A stretch of DNA of 37,761 nucleotides from Acidobacteriota bacterium (GTDB taxonomy: Bacteria > Acidobacteriota > UBA6911 > RPQK01 > DATIPO01). Location: NCBI GenBank assembly GCA_035471785.1, contig DATIPQ010000154.1:1-37761 (forward strand). The letters are read 5' to 3'. Below the pieces are notes generated by a model that saw only the letters and a program-made list of their open reading frames with translations, was not told where the DNA came from and searched no databases. Below, piece by piece: positions 6,832 to 15,095 of this stretch. The stretch's first letter is position 1, and each line of letters begins with the position of its first letter. The translations under genes were made by a program, and so were the position numbers.

Positions 6832-7227
6832 TCAATCGGCGCCTGTGAAGACGGTGGACTCTTGGACGAAGCAGAGGCGGCTGCCCATCGGGTCAAGTGC
6901 ATAGAAGAGGCGTTCCCCCCAGGGCATGTCCTCGATTTCGGTGAGCGGACGGCCCCCGGCCGAGGCCAGGCGCTTGCGGACAGCCTCCAGGTCGGGCACG
7001 GAAAAGTAGAGGTACTGGTTCTCGTGATGTCTCCAGCCCGAGCCCGGTTGGTCGCCGTCGGCCGCCGGATCGTAGCAGGCCAGGATCACCCCGCCGCACT
7101 TGAAATAGTGGCGGCCGGGCGAGACCCGCTCGCCTTCGACCTGCAAGACACGGGCATAGAATCGCGCTGCTTCTTCGATGTCGCTGACTGGAAGAATCAC
7201 TCGGTAGAGGCGCGCCGTCGTCATCAT
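6832..7227 (-). CDS. VOC (glyoxalase/bleomycin-resistance fold) protein
   Basis: A 131-residue protein with two beta-alpha-beta-beta-beta modules: YRVILPVSDIEEAARFYARVL opens the first and YLYFSVPDLEAVRKRLASAGG the second, ending ALDPMGSRLCFVQES. The fold is clear. The first-strand metal His of glyoxalase I is replaced (YRV), so it may be metal-free or bind another ligand. The family includes lyases, dioxygenases and binding proteins, and no substrate can be assigned. GGAGGA lies just before a double ATG at 7227, and the gene diverges from the HugZ-like gene across 86 bp. Confidence 0.83.
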   Translation of the reverse strand: MMTTARLYRVILPVSDIEEAARFYARVLQVEGERVSPGRHYFKCGGVILACYDPAADGDQPGSGWRHHENQYLYFSVPDLEAVRKRLASAGGRPLTEIEDMPWGERLFYALDPMGSRLCFVQESTVFTGAD

Positions 7228-7313
7228 CGTCCTCCGCTGGGATGTGCCGGAAACTGATAGAGTAGCCTAAGCCTAGTCCGAAGAGGACACATAGGCAAGC
7301 CTCAGGAGCCATA

Positions 7314-8105
7314 ATGAGCAGCAGCGCCCACGCCAACCCCAGCCGTAACCGCGAGGAGCCTCTCTATGACCGCGACGTGGCCGCGCCCAGCCATGCCGAG
7401 CGGGCCAGGACGCTGGTCGAGAAGCTGCACACCGCCTCCCTGGCCACCCTGGCCAAGGATCCCGAGGGCCATCCTTATGCCTCCTTCCTAACCTTTGCTC
7501 TCGAGGGCGGAGATCCCATCTTCCTGATCAGCGAGATGGCCGAGCACACCCAGAACCTGCGCCGCGACGGACGGGCCTCCCTGCTGGCCGCCGAAAGCCG
7601 CTCCCAAGATCCCCTGGCCAACGGACGGGTGACCTTGCTGGGGACCTGCCGTCTTATCGAGGAAGGCGATCAAAGCGCCCGCCAGGCCTACCTGCAACGG
7701 CTGCCCAACGCGTCCTATTATTGCGATTTCAAGGACTTCAATTTCTGGCGTCTGAGCGTCGATTCGTTGCGCTATATCGGCGGCTACGGACGCATGTCCT
7801 GGGTTTCAGGGGAAGAGTGGAAAGCCGCTCAACCCGATCCGCTGGCGGCCCACGCCGAGGGCATCGTCGATCACATGAACGCTGATCACGCCGAGGCCAT
7901 GGCCCTTTTGTGCCGGGTCTTCTCCAAGGCGCGGGAGGCCCAGCAAGTCAGCATGACCGCTATCGACCGCTACGGATTCGAGATGTCGGTGATGACCGAA
8001 CGCGGTCCGAGACCCGTCCGGCTGGCCTTCCCCCAGCCCGCCGACACCCCCGATGCCGCCCGCCAGGCCTTGATCGCCCTGGTGTCCCAGGCGCGCAAAG
8101 CCTGA
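7314..8105 (+). CDS. HugZ-like pyridoxamine-phosphate-oxidase-fold protein with DUF2470
   Basis: A 263-residue protein. Residues about 27-165 form a flavin-binding-type split barrel (HTASLATLAKDPEGHPYASF; FLISEMAEHTQNLRRD; NFWRLSVDSLRYIGGYGRM). Residues about 180-262 are a DUF2470 domain beginning HAEGIVDHMNADHAEAM. This two-domain layout is that of HugZ-type haem-degrading enzymes and related FMN-dependent proteins, so haem binding or degradation is likely but not proven. AGGAG lies 5 nt before the ATG. The following gene has its own promoter. Confidence 0.83.
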   Translation: MSSSAHANPSRNREEPLYDRDVAAPSHAERARTLVEKLHTASLATLAKDPEGHPYASFLTFALEGGDPIFLISEMAEHTQNLRRDGRASLLAAESRSQDPLANGRVTLLGTCRLIEEGDQSARQAYLQRLPNASYYCDFKDFNFWRLSVDSLRYIGGYGRMSWVSGEEWKAAQPDPLAAHAEGIVDHMNADHAEAMALLCRVFSKAREAQQVSMTAIDRYGFEMSVMTERGPRPVRLAFPQPADTPDAARQALIALVSQARKA

Positions 8106-8150
8106 GGTGCGGTCGGAAGGCCCCTGGGAACTTGGCCAGTATGCGTTTTC

Positions 8151-8180
8151 TTGCCAGGAATCGCAGGCGAAGCCTATAAT
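8151..8180 (+). promoter_or_regulatory. sigma-70-type promoter of the FHA-transglycosylase/kinase pair
   Basis: TTGCCA (8151-8156), an 18-nt spacer, then a perfect TATAAT (8175-8180). Transcription should start near 8187, only about 12 nt before the ATG at 8199, and no Shine-Dalgarno fits in that leader. The promoter argues against the in-frame TTG at 8151 as the start codon, because it is the -35 box. Confidence 0.7.
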
Positions 8181-8198
8181 CTAGCGTCACGACTTCTT

Positions 8199-9722
8199 AT
8201 GGACAGTACTCGCCCCAAGCAGGAATCGAGGGCGTGGTTGGTGCAGTTGCGGGAGGGAAGCGAGGAAGGGGCCCGGCACGCTCTGCGGGGCGAATCGCTG
8301 CGCATAGGACGAGATCCCTCCTGCGACATCGTGCCCGAAGGCCACAGGAGCCGGGTGGTATCGGCCCGCCATGCTGAAATCCGCCGCGGCAAGCGGGGCA
8401 GCTTTCGTCTCGTCGATCTCGACAGCACCAACGGAACTTTCATCGCCGCAAAACGCATTAAGGACGCCCGTCTCGAGGAAGGCGACGTCATCACCCTGGG
8501 GCCTGAAGGTCCCCGCTTCCGCTTCCACAGCGGACCCATGCCCGCCTCCACTCCCGAACGCACCGTGATTCTGGACCGGCGTGAGATGCAGGCCTCGGCG
8601 GACTCGCCCCCCGACGAGGGAACCTTGCCTTCAGCCGTCGGCGCGGAGTCGGACAGCCAGGGAAGGTCGAGGCGGCGCAAGCGCAAGTCGGTGGACGAAC
8701 TGGCCGAGGAGGCCGTTCTGCAGGCCAGGCTGGCGCGCTCGCAAGGTCAGGAGGAAGGCCAGACCATCGTCTTCATGCGGGACGCCCTGCAGCAGGCCGT
8801 CAGCCATACCAAACAACGCTGGAAACTGGTGGCCGGCGGACTGGCGGCGGCCCTTCTAGCCATGTCGGGCTACGCCTGGTGGGCGGCTCAGGACGTCCGC
8901 CGCCAGAAGCAGGACCTCGACTACCACATCCGCCAAATCGAAGCCGATCTGGCCGACGCCAGCGATCCCCAACGCTTGCGGGAGCTCAGCCGCCGGCTGG
9001 AGCAGTATCAGACCCAGGCCGAAGCCTTGCAGGACAGCATCTTCTTTCAACTGGGATCGAAGGACGAAGAAACCGACTTCATCGAAGACCAACTGCGGTT
9101 GCTCTTGAGAGATTTCGGGGCTGAGGTATATAGCCTGCCTCCGACGTTTGTAGAAAGTGTGAAAGAATCCATCCGCCACTTCCAGGAAAACGACCGCGGC
9201 AGCATCGAGCAGGTGCTGATCGACCGGCGCCAGGAGTTTCAACGCATCCGCAGCACCTTGACGGAGGAAAACCTGCCGGCCGACCTGGCCTACATGGTGG
9301 TGGTGGAAAGCGGATTCCGAAAGGGCAGCTACAGTCCCAGGGGAGCGGCGGGTCCCTGGCAGATGGTTCCGGTGACGGCGCGGGCCTTCGGATTGACCGT
9401 CGACGATCAGGTCGACGAGCGAATGGACATGGTCAAGGCCACGCGGGCGGCGGCGCAGTACATCCGCCACCTCATCCTTGAATTCGGGACCGGCAGTTCC
9501 ATCATGCTGGCCCTGGCGGCCTACAATTCCGGCCAAACCCGAGTCAAGCGCATCATCCGGGAAAAGGTAGACGATCCTCTGCGCCAACGAAATTTTTGGT
9601 ATCTTTACCGCATCAAGGCGCTGCCACGGGAAACCCGGAATTACGTGCCCAAAGTGATGGCTGCCATCCTGATCGGACGCAATCCGGAGCGCTTCGGGTT
9701 TGCGCCTGCGCTGACCGACTGA
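8199..9722 (+). CDS. FHA domain - transmembrane - lytic transglycosylase fusion
   Basis: A 507-residue fusion. An N-terminal FHA domain (about 12-110) has the phosphothreonine-binding signature residues: G37-R38 (IGRDPSC), S55 and H58 (VSARHAE), and N78 (DSTNGT). A charged linker holds two threonines in hydrophobic contexts (RTVIL, QTIVF). One membrane helix (about 209-228) and a coiled coil (230-285) follow. The C-terminal region (about 340-500) is a MltD/Slt-type lytic transglycosylase with catalytic Glu370 (VVVESGF), GAAGPWQM, and AAYNSG. The topology puts FHA in the cytoplasm and the murein-cleaving domain outside. The next gene, 3 nt away, is a Ser/Thr kinase, the expected source of FHA ligands. 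Phosphorylation-dependent cell-wall remodelling is inferred. Confidence 0.9.
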   Translation: MDSTRPKQESRAWLVQLREGSEEGARHALRGESLRIGRDPSCDIVPEGHRSRVVSARHAEIRRGKRGSFRLVDLDSTNGTFIAAKRIKDARLEEGDVITLGPEGPRFRFHSGPMPASTPERTVILDRREMQASADSPPDEGTLPSAVGAESDSQGRSRRRKRKSVDELAEEAVLQARLARSQGQEEGQTIVFMRDALQQAVSHTKQRWKLVAGGLAAALLAMSGYAWWAAQDVRRQKQDLDYHIRQIEADLADASDPQRLRELSRRLEQYQTQAEALQDSIFFQLGSKDEETDFIEDQLRLLLRDFGAEVYSLPPTFVESVKESIRHFQENDRGSIEQVLIDRRQEFQRIRSTLTEENLPADLAYMVVVESGFRKGSYSPRGAAGPWQMVPVTARAFGLTVDDQVDERMDMVKATRAAAQYIRHLILEFGTGSSIMLALAAYNSGQTRVKRIIREKVDDPLRQRNFWYLYRIKALPRETRNYVPKVMAAILIGRNPERFGFAPALTD

Positions 9723-9725
9723 GAC

Positions 9726-11840
9726 GTGATGTTGAAGGACGAGAGCCCGCAATTCGGCCGATACCAGATACTCGAACGCCTGGGCAAGGGCGGAATGGGC
9801 GTCATTTACAAGGCCCACGACTCCCAGCTCGACCGGGTGGTCGCCGTCAAGACCATTCTGCCCGAGTTCCTGGCCAGCGACGAGGTCAAGGAGCGTCTGG
9901 TTCGCGAGGCCCAAGCGGCGGCCCGGCTGCAGCATCCCAACGTCGTCACCATCTACGACATCGGCGAGGCCGAGGACGGACGGCTTTACTTCGCCATGGA
10001 GTACGTGCGCGGACGCAGCCTGCGCGAGATCATTCCCCAGCGCCTGCCCCTGGAGCGCCGCCTGGAAATCATGGCCGACATCTGCAAGGCCCTGGGGTTC
10101 GCCCACCGACACGGCATCGTCCACCGCGACGTCAAGCCCACCAACGTGCTGCTGGCCGACGACGGCACGGTCAAGCTCTTCGATTTCGGCATCGCCCACC
10201 TGGCCGGATCGTCGCTGACGCGCACCGGAGTGGCCATAGGGACGCCCGAATACATGTCTCCGGAAATGGTGGAAGGGGGCGAACTCGACGCCCGCTCCGA
10301 CATTTTCTCCTGCGGGGTGATGCTCTACGAAATGCTGACCCGCAACAATCCCTTCCGCTCCGACCGCATCACCACCACCATGTACCAGATCGTGCACGCC
10401 GATCCTCCCAATCTGCGAGAGTTGCGCCCCAACTTGCCGGAGGACCTGGAGCGCATCCTGCGCCGGATGCTGGCCAAGCGTCCCGAGGAGCGTTACGCCG
10501 ACATGAACCAGGTGGTCGAAGACCTGGAGCACATCGTCTCGCGGGGATTGCTCAACAAGGCCATCAAGGCCAAGGAACTGGGCGACCTGATGGATCAGGT
10601 GGAGGCCAAGGTCAACGAGGCCGAGAACGATCCGCGCGCCCGTCAGGTGCTGGAAGAGGAATTGGCGGCTCCCCTGGGCCGCAGGCGGCGCCAGGTACGC
10701 AAGATTACCAAGGCTTCCGACACTTCCGTCACCATGACGCACATCGACCGCGAGCTGATCTCCCTGCGGGAGTTCGACGAGAAGCTGGACGAGTTTCTGG
10801 AGCGGGAGCTGCCGGAGCGGATGGAGAAGGTCTCCGAGGACAATCTGCCCACCTGGGACACGCCGTCGGAGGAACCGCCGCCCGTCGACGACACCGCCGC
10901 CACCATGCGTTGGGAAGGAGACACCACGGCCCGCCAGGGAATGGCGGCCGCCTTGGCCAAGACCCGCGCCGAAAAGGAAGCGGCAGCCGGCCAGAAAACC
11001 GGCGCTGCTCAAGAGCACCTCCAGGACTCCGCCACCGGAACTCCTCCTCCCCCGCCTCCGCAGGAGACGCCTGCCGAGGAGAGCGGCTCGTTTGGTCAGC
11101 AGCCTGAAGCCAGACCCGATCCCACTGTTGTCGTCCCCACCGGCGGAGACGAGGCCTTCAACCGCAGATGGATGTTGCCGGTGGGACTGCTGGCAGCCCT
11201 GGTGCTGGTGGTTGTGACGGTGTGGGCGGTCATGTCGATGGGCGACGGCTCCGCCCCGCAAGGCGAGGAGCAATTGGCCCAGTCCACCCTGGGGACGGAG
11301 ACTGATCCGGCCCAGCAGGGGGATGAGCAGGCCTCCGATCCCGCCGCTCCGCCCCAAGAGGGAGCCGGGTCTGGAGGCGACGCTGCACCGGCCCAGCCGG
11401 GAGGAAGTTCGGGGGGCTCGTCACCCCCGCGGCCCCGCGGCCAGAGCGCGGGCATCGGTCAGGACAGCGCAGGCACACCTTCCAGGCCGGCTACGCCTTC
11501 GCCCCAGGCCGACCGATCTGGAGCCGAGGCCGCCTCGGCCGCCGACGGTTCCCAGGCACAGTCCGACTTCATCTTCCAGGTCGTCATGGCCGACGCCCGC
11601 AAGACTCTCATTCCCGGCAACCGCGACTGCCAGGGGACCCTGGAGGTCGACTCCAACATGTTCCGCTTCCGCAGCGACGACTGCACCTCGCGCACGCTGG
11701 TCAGAAGCATCCTGCAACAGGCCAATCTTGAGGATGATTTCCTCTCCATCGAGCAGGTCAACGGCCGCTGGTACCATTTCTTCATCGAGGAGGAGGACCG
11801 TCCCCGCATGCTTCAAGCCCTGCAAGAACTCGGCTGGTAA
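9726..11840 (+). CDS. transmembrane Ser/Thr protein kinase with unrecognised external domain
   Basis: A 704-residue Hanks-type kinase. The kinase domain is residues 13-270: glycine loop LGKGGMG, Lys42 (VAVK), HRD with Asp135, DFG 153-155, an activation loop with several Thr before GTPEYMSPE. A charged cytoplasmic linker (275-480) is followed by one membrane helix (about 482-504), then a Ser/Pro/Gly-rich low-complexity stretch. A compact C-terminal domain (about 606-704) has two cysteines (NRDCQG, DDCTS). No PASTA or beta-propeller repeats are present. The gene begins GTG-ATG, 3 nt after the FHA-transglycosylase stop, so the two are co-translated. The external domain may sense an envelope signal (inference). 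Numbering is from the GTG; the ATG one codon later is equally possible. Confidence 0.9.
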   Translation: MMLKDESPQFGRYQILERLGKGGMGVIYKAHDSQLDRVVAVKTILPEFLASDEVKERLVREAQAAARLQHPNVVTIYDIGEAEDGRLYFAMEYVRGRSLREIIPQRLPLERRLEIMADICKALGFAHRHGIVHRDVKPTNVLLADDGTVKLFDFGIAHLAGSSLTRTGVAIGTPEYMSPEMVEGGELDARSDIFSCGVMLYEMLTRNNPFRSDRITTTMYQIVHADPPNLRELRPNLPEDLERILRRMLAKRPEERYADMNQVVEDLEHIVSRGLLNKAIKAKELGDLMDQVEAKVNEAENDPRARQVLEEELAAPLGRRRRQVRKITKASDTSVTMTHIDRELISLREFDEKLDEFLERELPERMEKVSEDNLPTWDTPSEEPPPVDDTAATMRWEGDTTARQGMAAALAKTRAEKEAAAGQKTGAAQEHLQDSATGTPPPPPPQETPAEESGSFGQQPEARPDPTVVVPTGGDEAFNRRWMLPVGLLAALVLVVVTVWAVMSMGDGSAPQGEEQLAQSTLGTETDPAQQGDEQASDPAAPPQEGAGSGGDAAPAQPGGSSGGSSPPRPRGQSAGIGQDSAGTPSRPATPSPQADRSGAEAASAADGSQAQSDFIFQVVMADARKTLIPGNRDCQGTLEVDSNMFRFRSDDCTSRTLVRSILQQANLEDDFLSIEQVNGRWYHFFIEEEDRPRMLQALQELGW

Positions 11841-11870
11841 AGTGTGCTGGCGGGAGGAAAATCCGGGCGT

Positions 11871-12083
11871 TTACTGCCCTGGAAACTCGGCAGGACTCCG
11901 GGTCGGGGGCTGGGGCACCTGAATGCGCGTCTGCGGGGCGGATTCGCCTTCGCCGGCCGGACGCACCTGGGAGGGACGCTCATAGGAGGAGAGGGCCAGT
12001 CCCAGAACCAGCGCTGACAGCGGCAGGATTCCGGCCAGTATCTCGACGATCATCTGGCGCATCTGGCGGAACATCCATTTCAC
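11871..12083 (-). CDS. small single-pass membrane protein downstream of the TPR kinase
   Basis: A 70-residue protein: a basic N-terminus (KWMFRQMRQM), one hydrophobic helix (about 11-33, IVEILAGILPLSALVLGLAL), and a Pro/Gln-rich, probably external tail. GGAGG lies 10 nt upstream of the GTG at 12083; an earlier GTG at 12104 overlaps that Shine-Dalgarno and is rejected. It is 81 nt downstream of the kinase on the same strand, so it is likely the last gene of the sigma factor-kinase unit. No family is recognised. It could be a kinase partner or an anti-sigma-like membrane tether, but there is no direct evidence. Confidence 0.65.
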   Translation of the reverse strand: MKWMFRQMRQMIVEILAGILPLSALVLGLALSSYERPSQVRPAGEGESAPQTRIQVPQPPTRSPAEFPGQ

Positions 12084-12164
12084 GAGCGTTTTTCCTCCTT
12101 CCACTTGTATACGCGCTGAAGAAGGCGCTCACCCCTCACGAATCTCAGGAAAAATCCAGAAATC

Positions 12165-15020
12165 TTACTTGGCCATCCGGGAGATCCGGCCCAGTTGTTC
12201 TTCGGTGTAGGCCAACAGCTCCTGCTTCTCCTCGTCATCGGCGTGAATGGGCAAGGAGAGCAGGTGGCGCAGGGCCGACAGGTGCTCTCGGGCCTGCTCC
12301 TCCAGTCCCAGCCGGAAGCAGGCCAGGGCCGAAAAAGCTTCCACCACGGGCGAGTCGCCCAGTTCGGAGCGGCGGCGCAGCTCCTGCACGCGGGATAGCT
12401 GCTCCAGGGCGGCCTGGTCTTCTCCCGCCCGGTAGGCCAGCACGCCCAGCGTCCGCTGGAAGTCCATGTCTGCGGGGGCGTCCTCGGAGAGGAGCTTCTG
12501 GGCCTGGTAGGCTCTCTCGTATGAGGCCGGCTCACGCCCGTCAAGCGTGGCGATGCGCCAGTTGATGCGGTGGACCCGACTCTGCATCCTCTCCAGGTTG
12601 GAGTCCCAGTTGCTGTTCTGGGCGGCTTCGGCCTTGCTGCGCACCAGCCGGTGCGCTTCAAGCGCGGTTTGCAGGGCCCGGTCCAACTGGCCTGCCTCTT
12701 CCGCCATCTGCGCCAGCCCCGCAAAGTGGGGGGCCAGTTCGATGCTTTCCTGACCCAGGGTGCGGCGCATGAGATCCATCAGGGTGTCGCTCATGCCCAG
12801 GGCTTCTTCGATCCGCTGGGGATTCCGGCGCAAGATCTGGAAGAGCCCGTCGTAGGCGAAAAGCATCAGGTCGTTGGGCGGCTGGTCCATTTGCCCATAG
12901 AGTCTGATGGCCCGCCGCAGCAGCCGCTCGGCTTCTTGAGAGCGCCCCACGTTGAGAAGCAGCCGTCCGGCGCGCAGGTGGGCATTGGCGTCGATGAGCC
13001 CGCCGGGAAAGGTGGCCTGGTAGTCGCGTGCCAGCAGCAGGGTGATCTCGGCGGCTTCCTGCGTGCGCTGATCGGCCAGCAGGGCTTGCACCATCATCTC
13101 GCGCACCACGGCGATCTCATAGCGCTGATCGGGAGTCAGTTTCTGACGCAGGCGCAGGACTTCTTGGAACTGCTCGATGGCGGCCTGCGACTGGCCCCGC
13201 CGGTTGAGCAGTTCGCCCAGGGCCAGGCGCGGATCGCAGAAAGCCAACCCCGCCCCTTCCGGCAACTGGGAGAAGAGGTCGATGGAGGCCCTCAGATGCT
13301 CCTCCGACTCGTCGTCGCGTCCGCTCAGGTAGAGAAGCTTGCCCAGGCGGCCTTGAACGACGCCCAGGTTGTAGCCGTCGTCATCGAGGTTGCTCCAGAT
13401 TTGCAGCGATTCGCGGAAGAGGGTCTCGGCGTCCTCCAGCCGTCCGGTGTTCTGCATGCGCAGGCCCAGCGAGGAGAGGGCGGCGGCCACGGTGGGATGG
13501 TTCTCTCCGAAGAGGCGCTTGGCTTCATCGATCAGGTCTCCGGTTTCGACGCTGGCCTCGCCCGAGGTGTGGGAGTCGATCTGGGTCATGATGCGTTGCA
13601 GGAAGTCGCTGATGGCCTGAGAGCGCTCAGCCTCGGCTCTGGCCTCCAGTCGGGCCTCTTCGGCGGCGTTGCGCTGGCGCGACGCCTGCAGGAATCCGGC
13701 CGTGGCCAGGGCCAGTCCCACGATCAGCGCCAGCAGGACCAGGGCGGCCGTCGACACCATGGCCCGGTGGCGCCGCACGAACTTGGCAATGCGATAGAAG
13801 GTGCTGGGCGGGCCGGCCAGCACAGGGCGGTTGTCCAGGTGGCGCTGGATGTCTTCAGCCAGTTCGCTGGCGCTCTGGTAGCGGCGCGTGCGGTCCTTCT
13901 CCATGGCCCTGAGGACGATCCAGTCCAGGTCTCCGCGGAAGAGCTTGCTCAGGGCCGAAGGCTCGCTGCTGCGGCGCAGGGCCGTCTTGCGGGCGTCTTC
14001 TCCCAACTGGCCGACCCTGACCGAGGGCGTGACCGGATCTTCATCTCGGATCAGGCGCAGGATCTCTCCGTAGCCGGCTTTGCTCAGTCGCGTGGAGTCG
14101 AGAGGAGTGGTGCCGGTCAGCAGTTCATAGAGCAGCACGCCCAGCGAATAGATGTCGGAGCGTGTGTCGATGTCGAGTCCGCTCATTTCGGCCTGCTCGG
14201 GCGACATGTAGGCGGGCGTTCCGATGAACTGGCGCAGTTCGGTGAAGAGGGTCTTTTCGGTGAGGCTGCCCTTGGTGGCCTTGGCGATGCCGAAGTCGAT
14301 GATCTTGGGAACCGGCTGTCCGTCCTGAAGGGTGACGAGCACGTTGGAGGGCTTGATGTCGCGGTGGATGATGCCCTTTTGATGAGCGTGCTGGACGGCC
14401 CGGCAGACGGGGATGAAGAGCTTGAGGCGTTGGATGGCGCTGAAGCGGTTGAGGTCGCAGTATTCGGTGATGGGCAGCCCCCGCACCAGTTCCATCACGA
14501 AATAGGGGCGGCCGCTCTGAGTGGCTCCGCCGTCCAGCACCTTGGCGATGTTGGGGTGGTCGGTCAGAGCCAGGGCCTGGCGTTCGGCTTCGAAACGGGC
14601 GATGACCTGGCGGGTGTCCATGCCCAGCTTGATGATCTTGAGCGCCACCTTGCGGCGCACCGGCTCGGTCTGTTGGGCCAGATAGACGGTGCCGAAGCCG
14701 CCTTCTCCGATCAGTTCCAGGATCTCGTAGGGACCGATCAGCGTTCCCGGCGCCTCAGGATCGGCGATTTCCGCCGGCAAGGGAGCCAGGGTACGCTGGT
14801 CAGGCCGGGAATGGCCGCTTTCTTCCGGCGCCCCAGTCGAATGCAGTTCCAGCTCTCCGCTCCCGTCATCATTGAAGACCAGCAGCGAGTCCACTTCGGC
14901 GCGCAGGTCGGTGTCTTCTCCGCAAGCCGTGTCCAGGTATATGTCCCGGTCCTCGGGGGGAAGTCCCCTCACCGCGTGAAAGAGCTCCTCGATCTGGTGA
15001 AATCGTTCTTTTTCCATCAT
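12165..15020 (-). CDS. Ser/Thr protein kinase with transmembrane helix and C-terminal TPR region
   Basis: A 951-residue kinase of the class found beside ECF sigma factors in Acidobacteria and Planctomycetes. An N-terminal segment (1-65, FHQIEELFHAVRGL) is a conserved pre-kinase region. The kinase domain is about 97-395: GEGGFG, Lys128 (VALK), HRD with Asp221, DFG 242-244, GTPAYMSPEQ. A membrane helix (about 421-443) follows, then a long helical region (about 450-945) with TPR-like repeats for protein contacts. All catalytic residues are present. Two ATGs are adjacent (15020 and 15017), and a promoter upstream would start transcription at the second. The ECF sigma gene lies 75 nt upstream on the same strand. 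Confidence 0.92.
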   Translation of the reverse strand: MMEKERFHQIEELFHAVRGLPPEDRDIYLDTACGEDTDLRAEVDSLLVFNDDGSGELELHSTGAPEESGHSRPDQRTLAPLPAEIADPEAPGTLIGPYEILELIGEGGFGTVYLAQQTEPVRRKVALKIIKLGMDTRQVIARFEAERQALALTDHPNIAKVLDGGATQSGRPYFVMELVRGLPITEYCDLNRFSAIQRLKLFIPVCRAVQHAHQKGIIHRDIKPSNVLVTLQDGQPVPKIIDFGIAKATKGSLTEKTLFTELRQFIGTPAYMSPEQAEMSGLDIDTRSDIYSLGVLLYELLTGTTPLDSTRLSKAGYGEILRLIRDEDPVTPSVRVGQLGEDARKTALRRSSEPSALSKLFRGDLDWIVLRAMEKDRTRRYQSASELAEDIQRHLDNRPVLAGPPSTFYRIAKFVRRHRAMVSTAALVLLALIVGLALATAGFLQASRQRNAAEEARLEARAEAERSQAISDFLQRIMTQIDSHTSGEASVETGDLIDEAKRLFGENHPTVAAALSSLGLRMQNTGRLEDAETLFRESLQIWSNLDDDGYNLGVVQGRLGKLLYLSGRDDESEEHLRASIDLFSQLPEGAGLAFCDPRLALGELLNRRGQSQAAIEQFQEVLRLRQKLTPDQRYEIAVVREMMVQALLADQRTQEAAEITLLLARDYQATFPGGLIDANAHLRAGRLLLNVGRSQEAERLLRRAIRLYGQMDQPPNDLMLFAYDGLFQILRRNPQRIEEALGMSDTLMDLMRRTLGQESIELAPHFAGLAQMAEEAGQLDRALQTALEAHRLVRSKAEAAQNSNWDSNLERMQSRVHRINWRIATLDGREPASYERAYQAQKLLSEDAPADMDFQRTLGVLAYRAGEDQAALEQLSRVQELRRRSELGDSPVVEAFSALACFRLGLEEQAREHLSALRHLLSLPIHADDEEKQELLAYTEEQLGRISRMAK

Positions 15021-15024
15021 CTCA

Positions 15025-15054
15025 ATTAGATACGCGCAAACGGCCGCCTTTCAA
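15025..15054 (-). promoter_or_regulatory. candidate leaderless promoter of the TPR kinase gene
   Basis: On the minus strand TTGAAA (15054-15049), an 18-nt spacer and TCTAAT (15030-15025), each 5 of 6 to consensus. The -10 ends 7 nt before the second ATG (15017), so the transcript would begin at that start codon. No Shine-Dalgarno precedes either ATG. The kinase could thus be expressed apart from the sigma factor. Confidence 0.55.
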
Positions 15055-15095
15055 CCCTCATGACCGATGTTCGGGCCTGCCTTCCGGCGCAGGCT

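Noticed and set aside
8151-8198. TTG start giving the FHA protein 16 more residues
   Set aside because: The TTG is the -35 box of a clear promoter whose -10 is TATAAT at 8175-8180; the ATG at 8199 is the first start after it.
8856-11357. Long open frame antisense to the FHA-transglycosylase and kinase genes
   Set aside because: It lies opposite two well-supported genes, has Gly/Leu/His-rich composition typical of antisense reading in GC-rich DNA, and shows no domain.
12570-15029. Long open frame antisense to the TPR kinase gene
   Set aside because: The kinase on the minus strand has all catalytic motifs; the antisense translation has none and is low in complexity.
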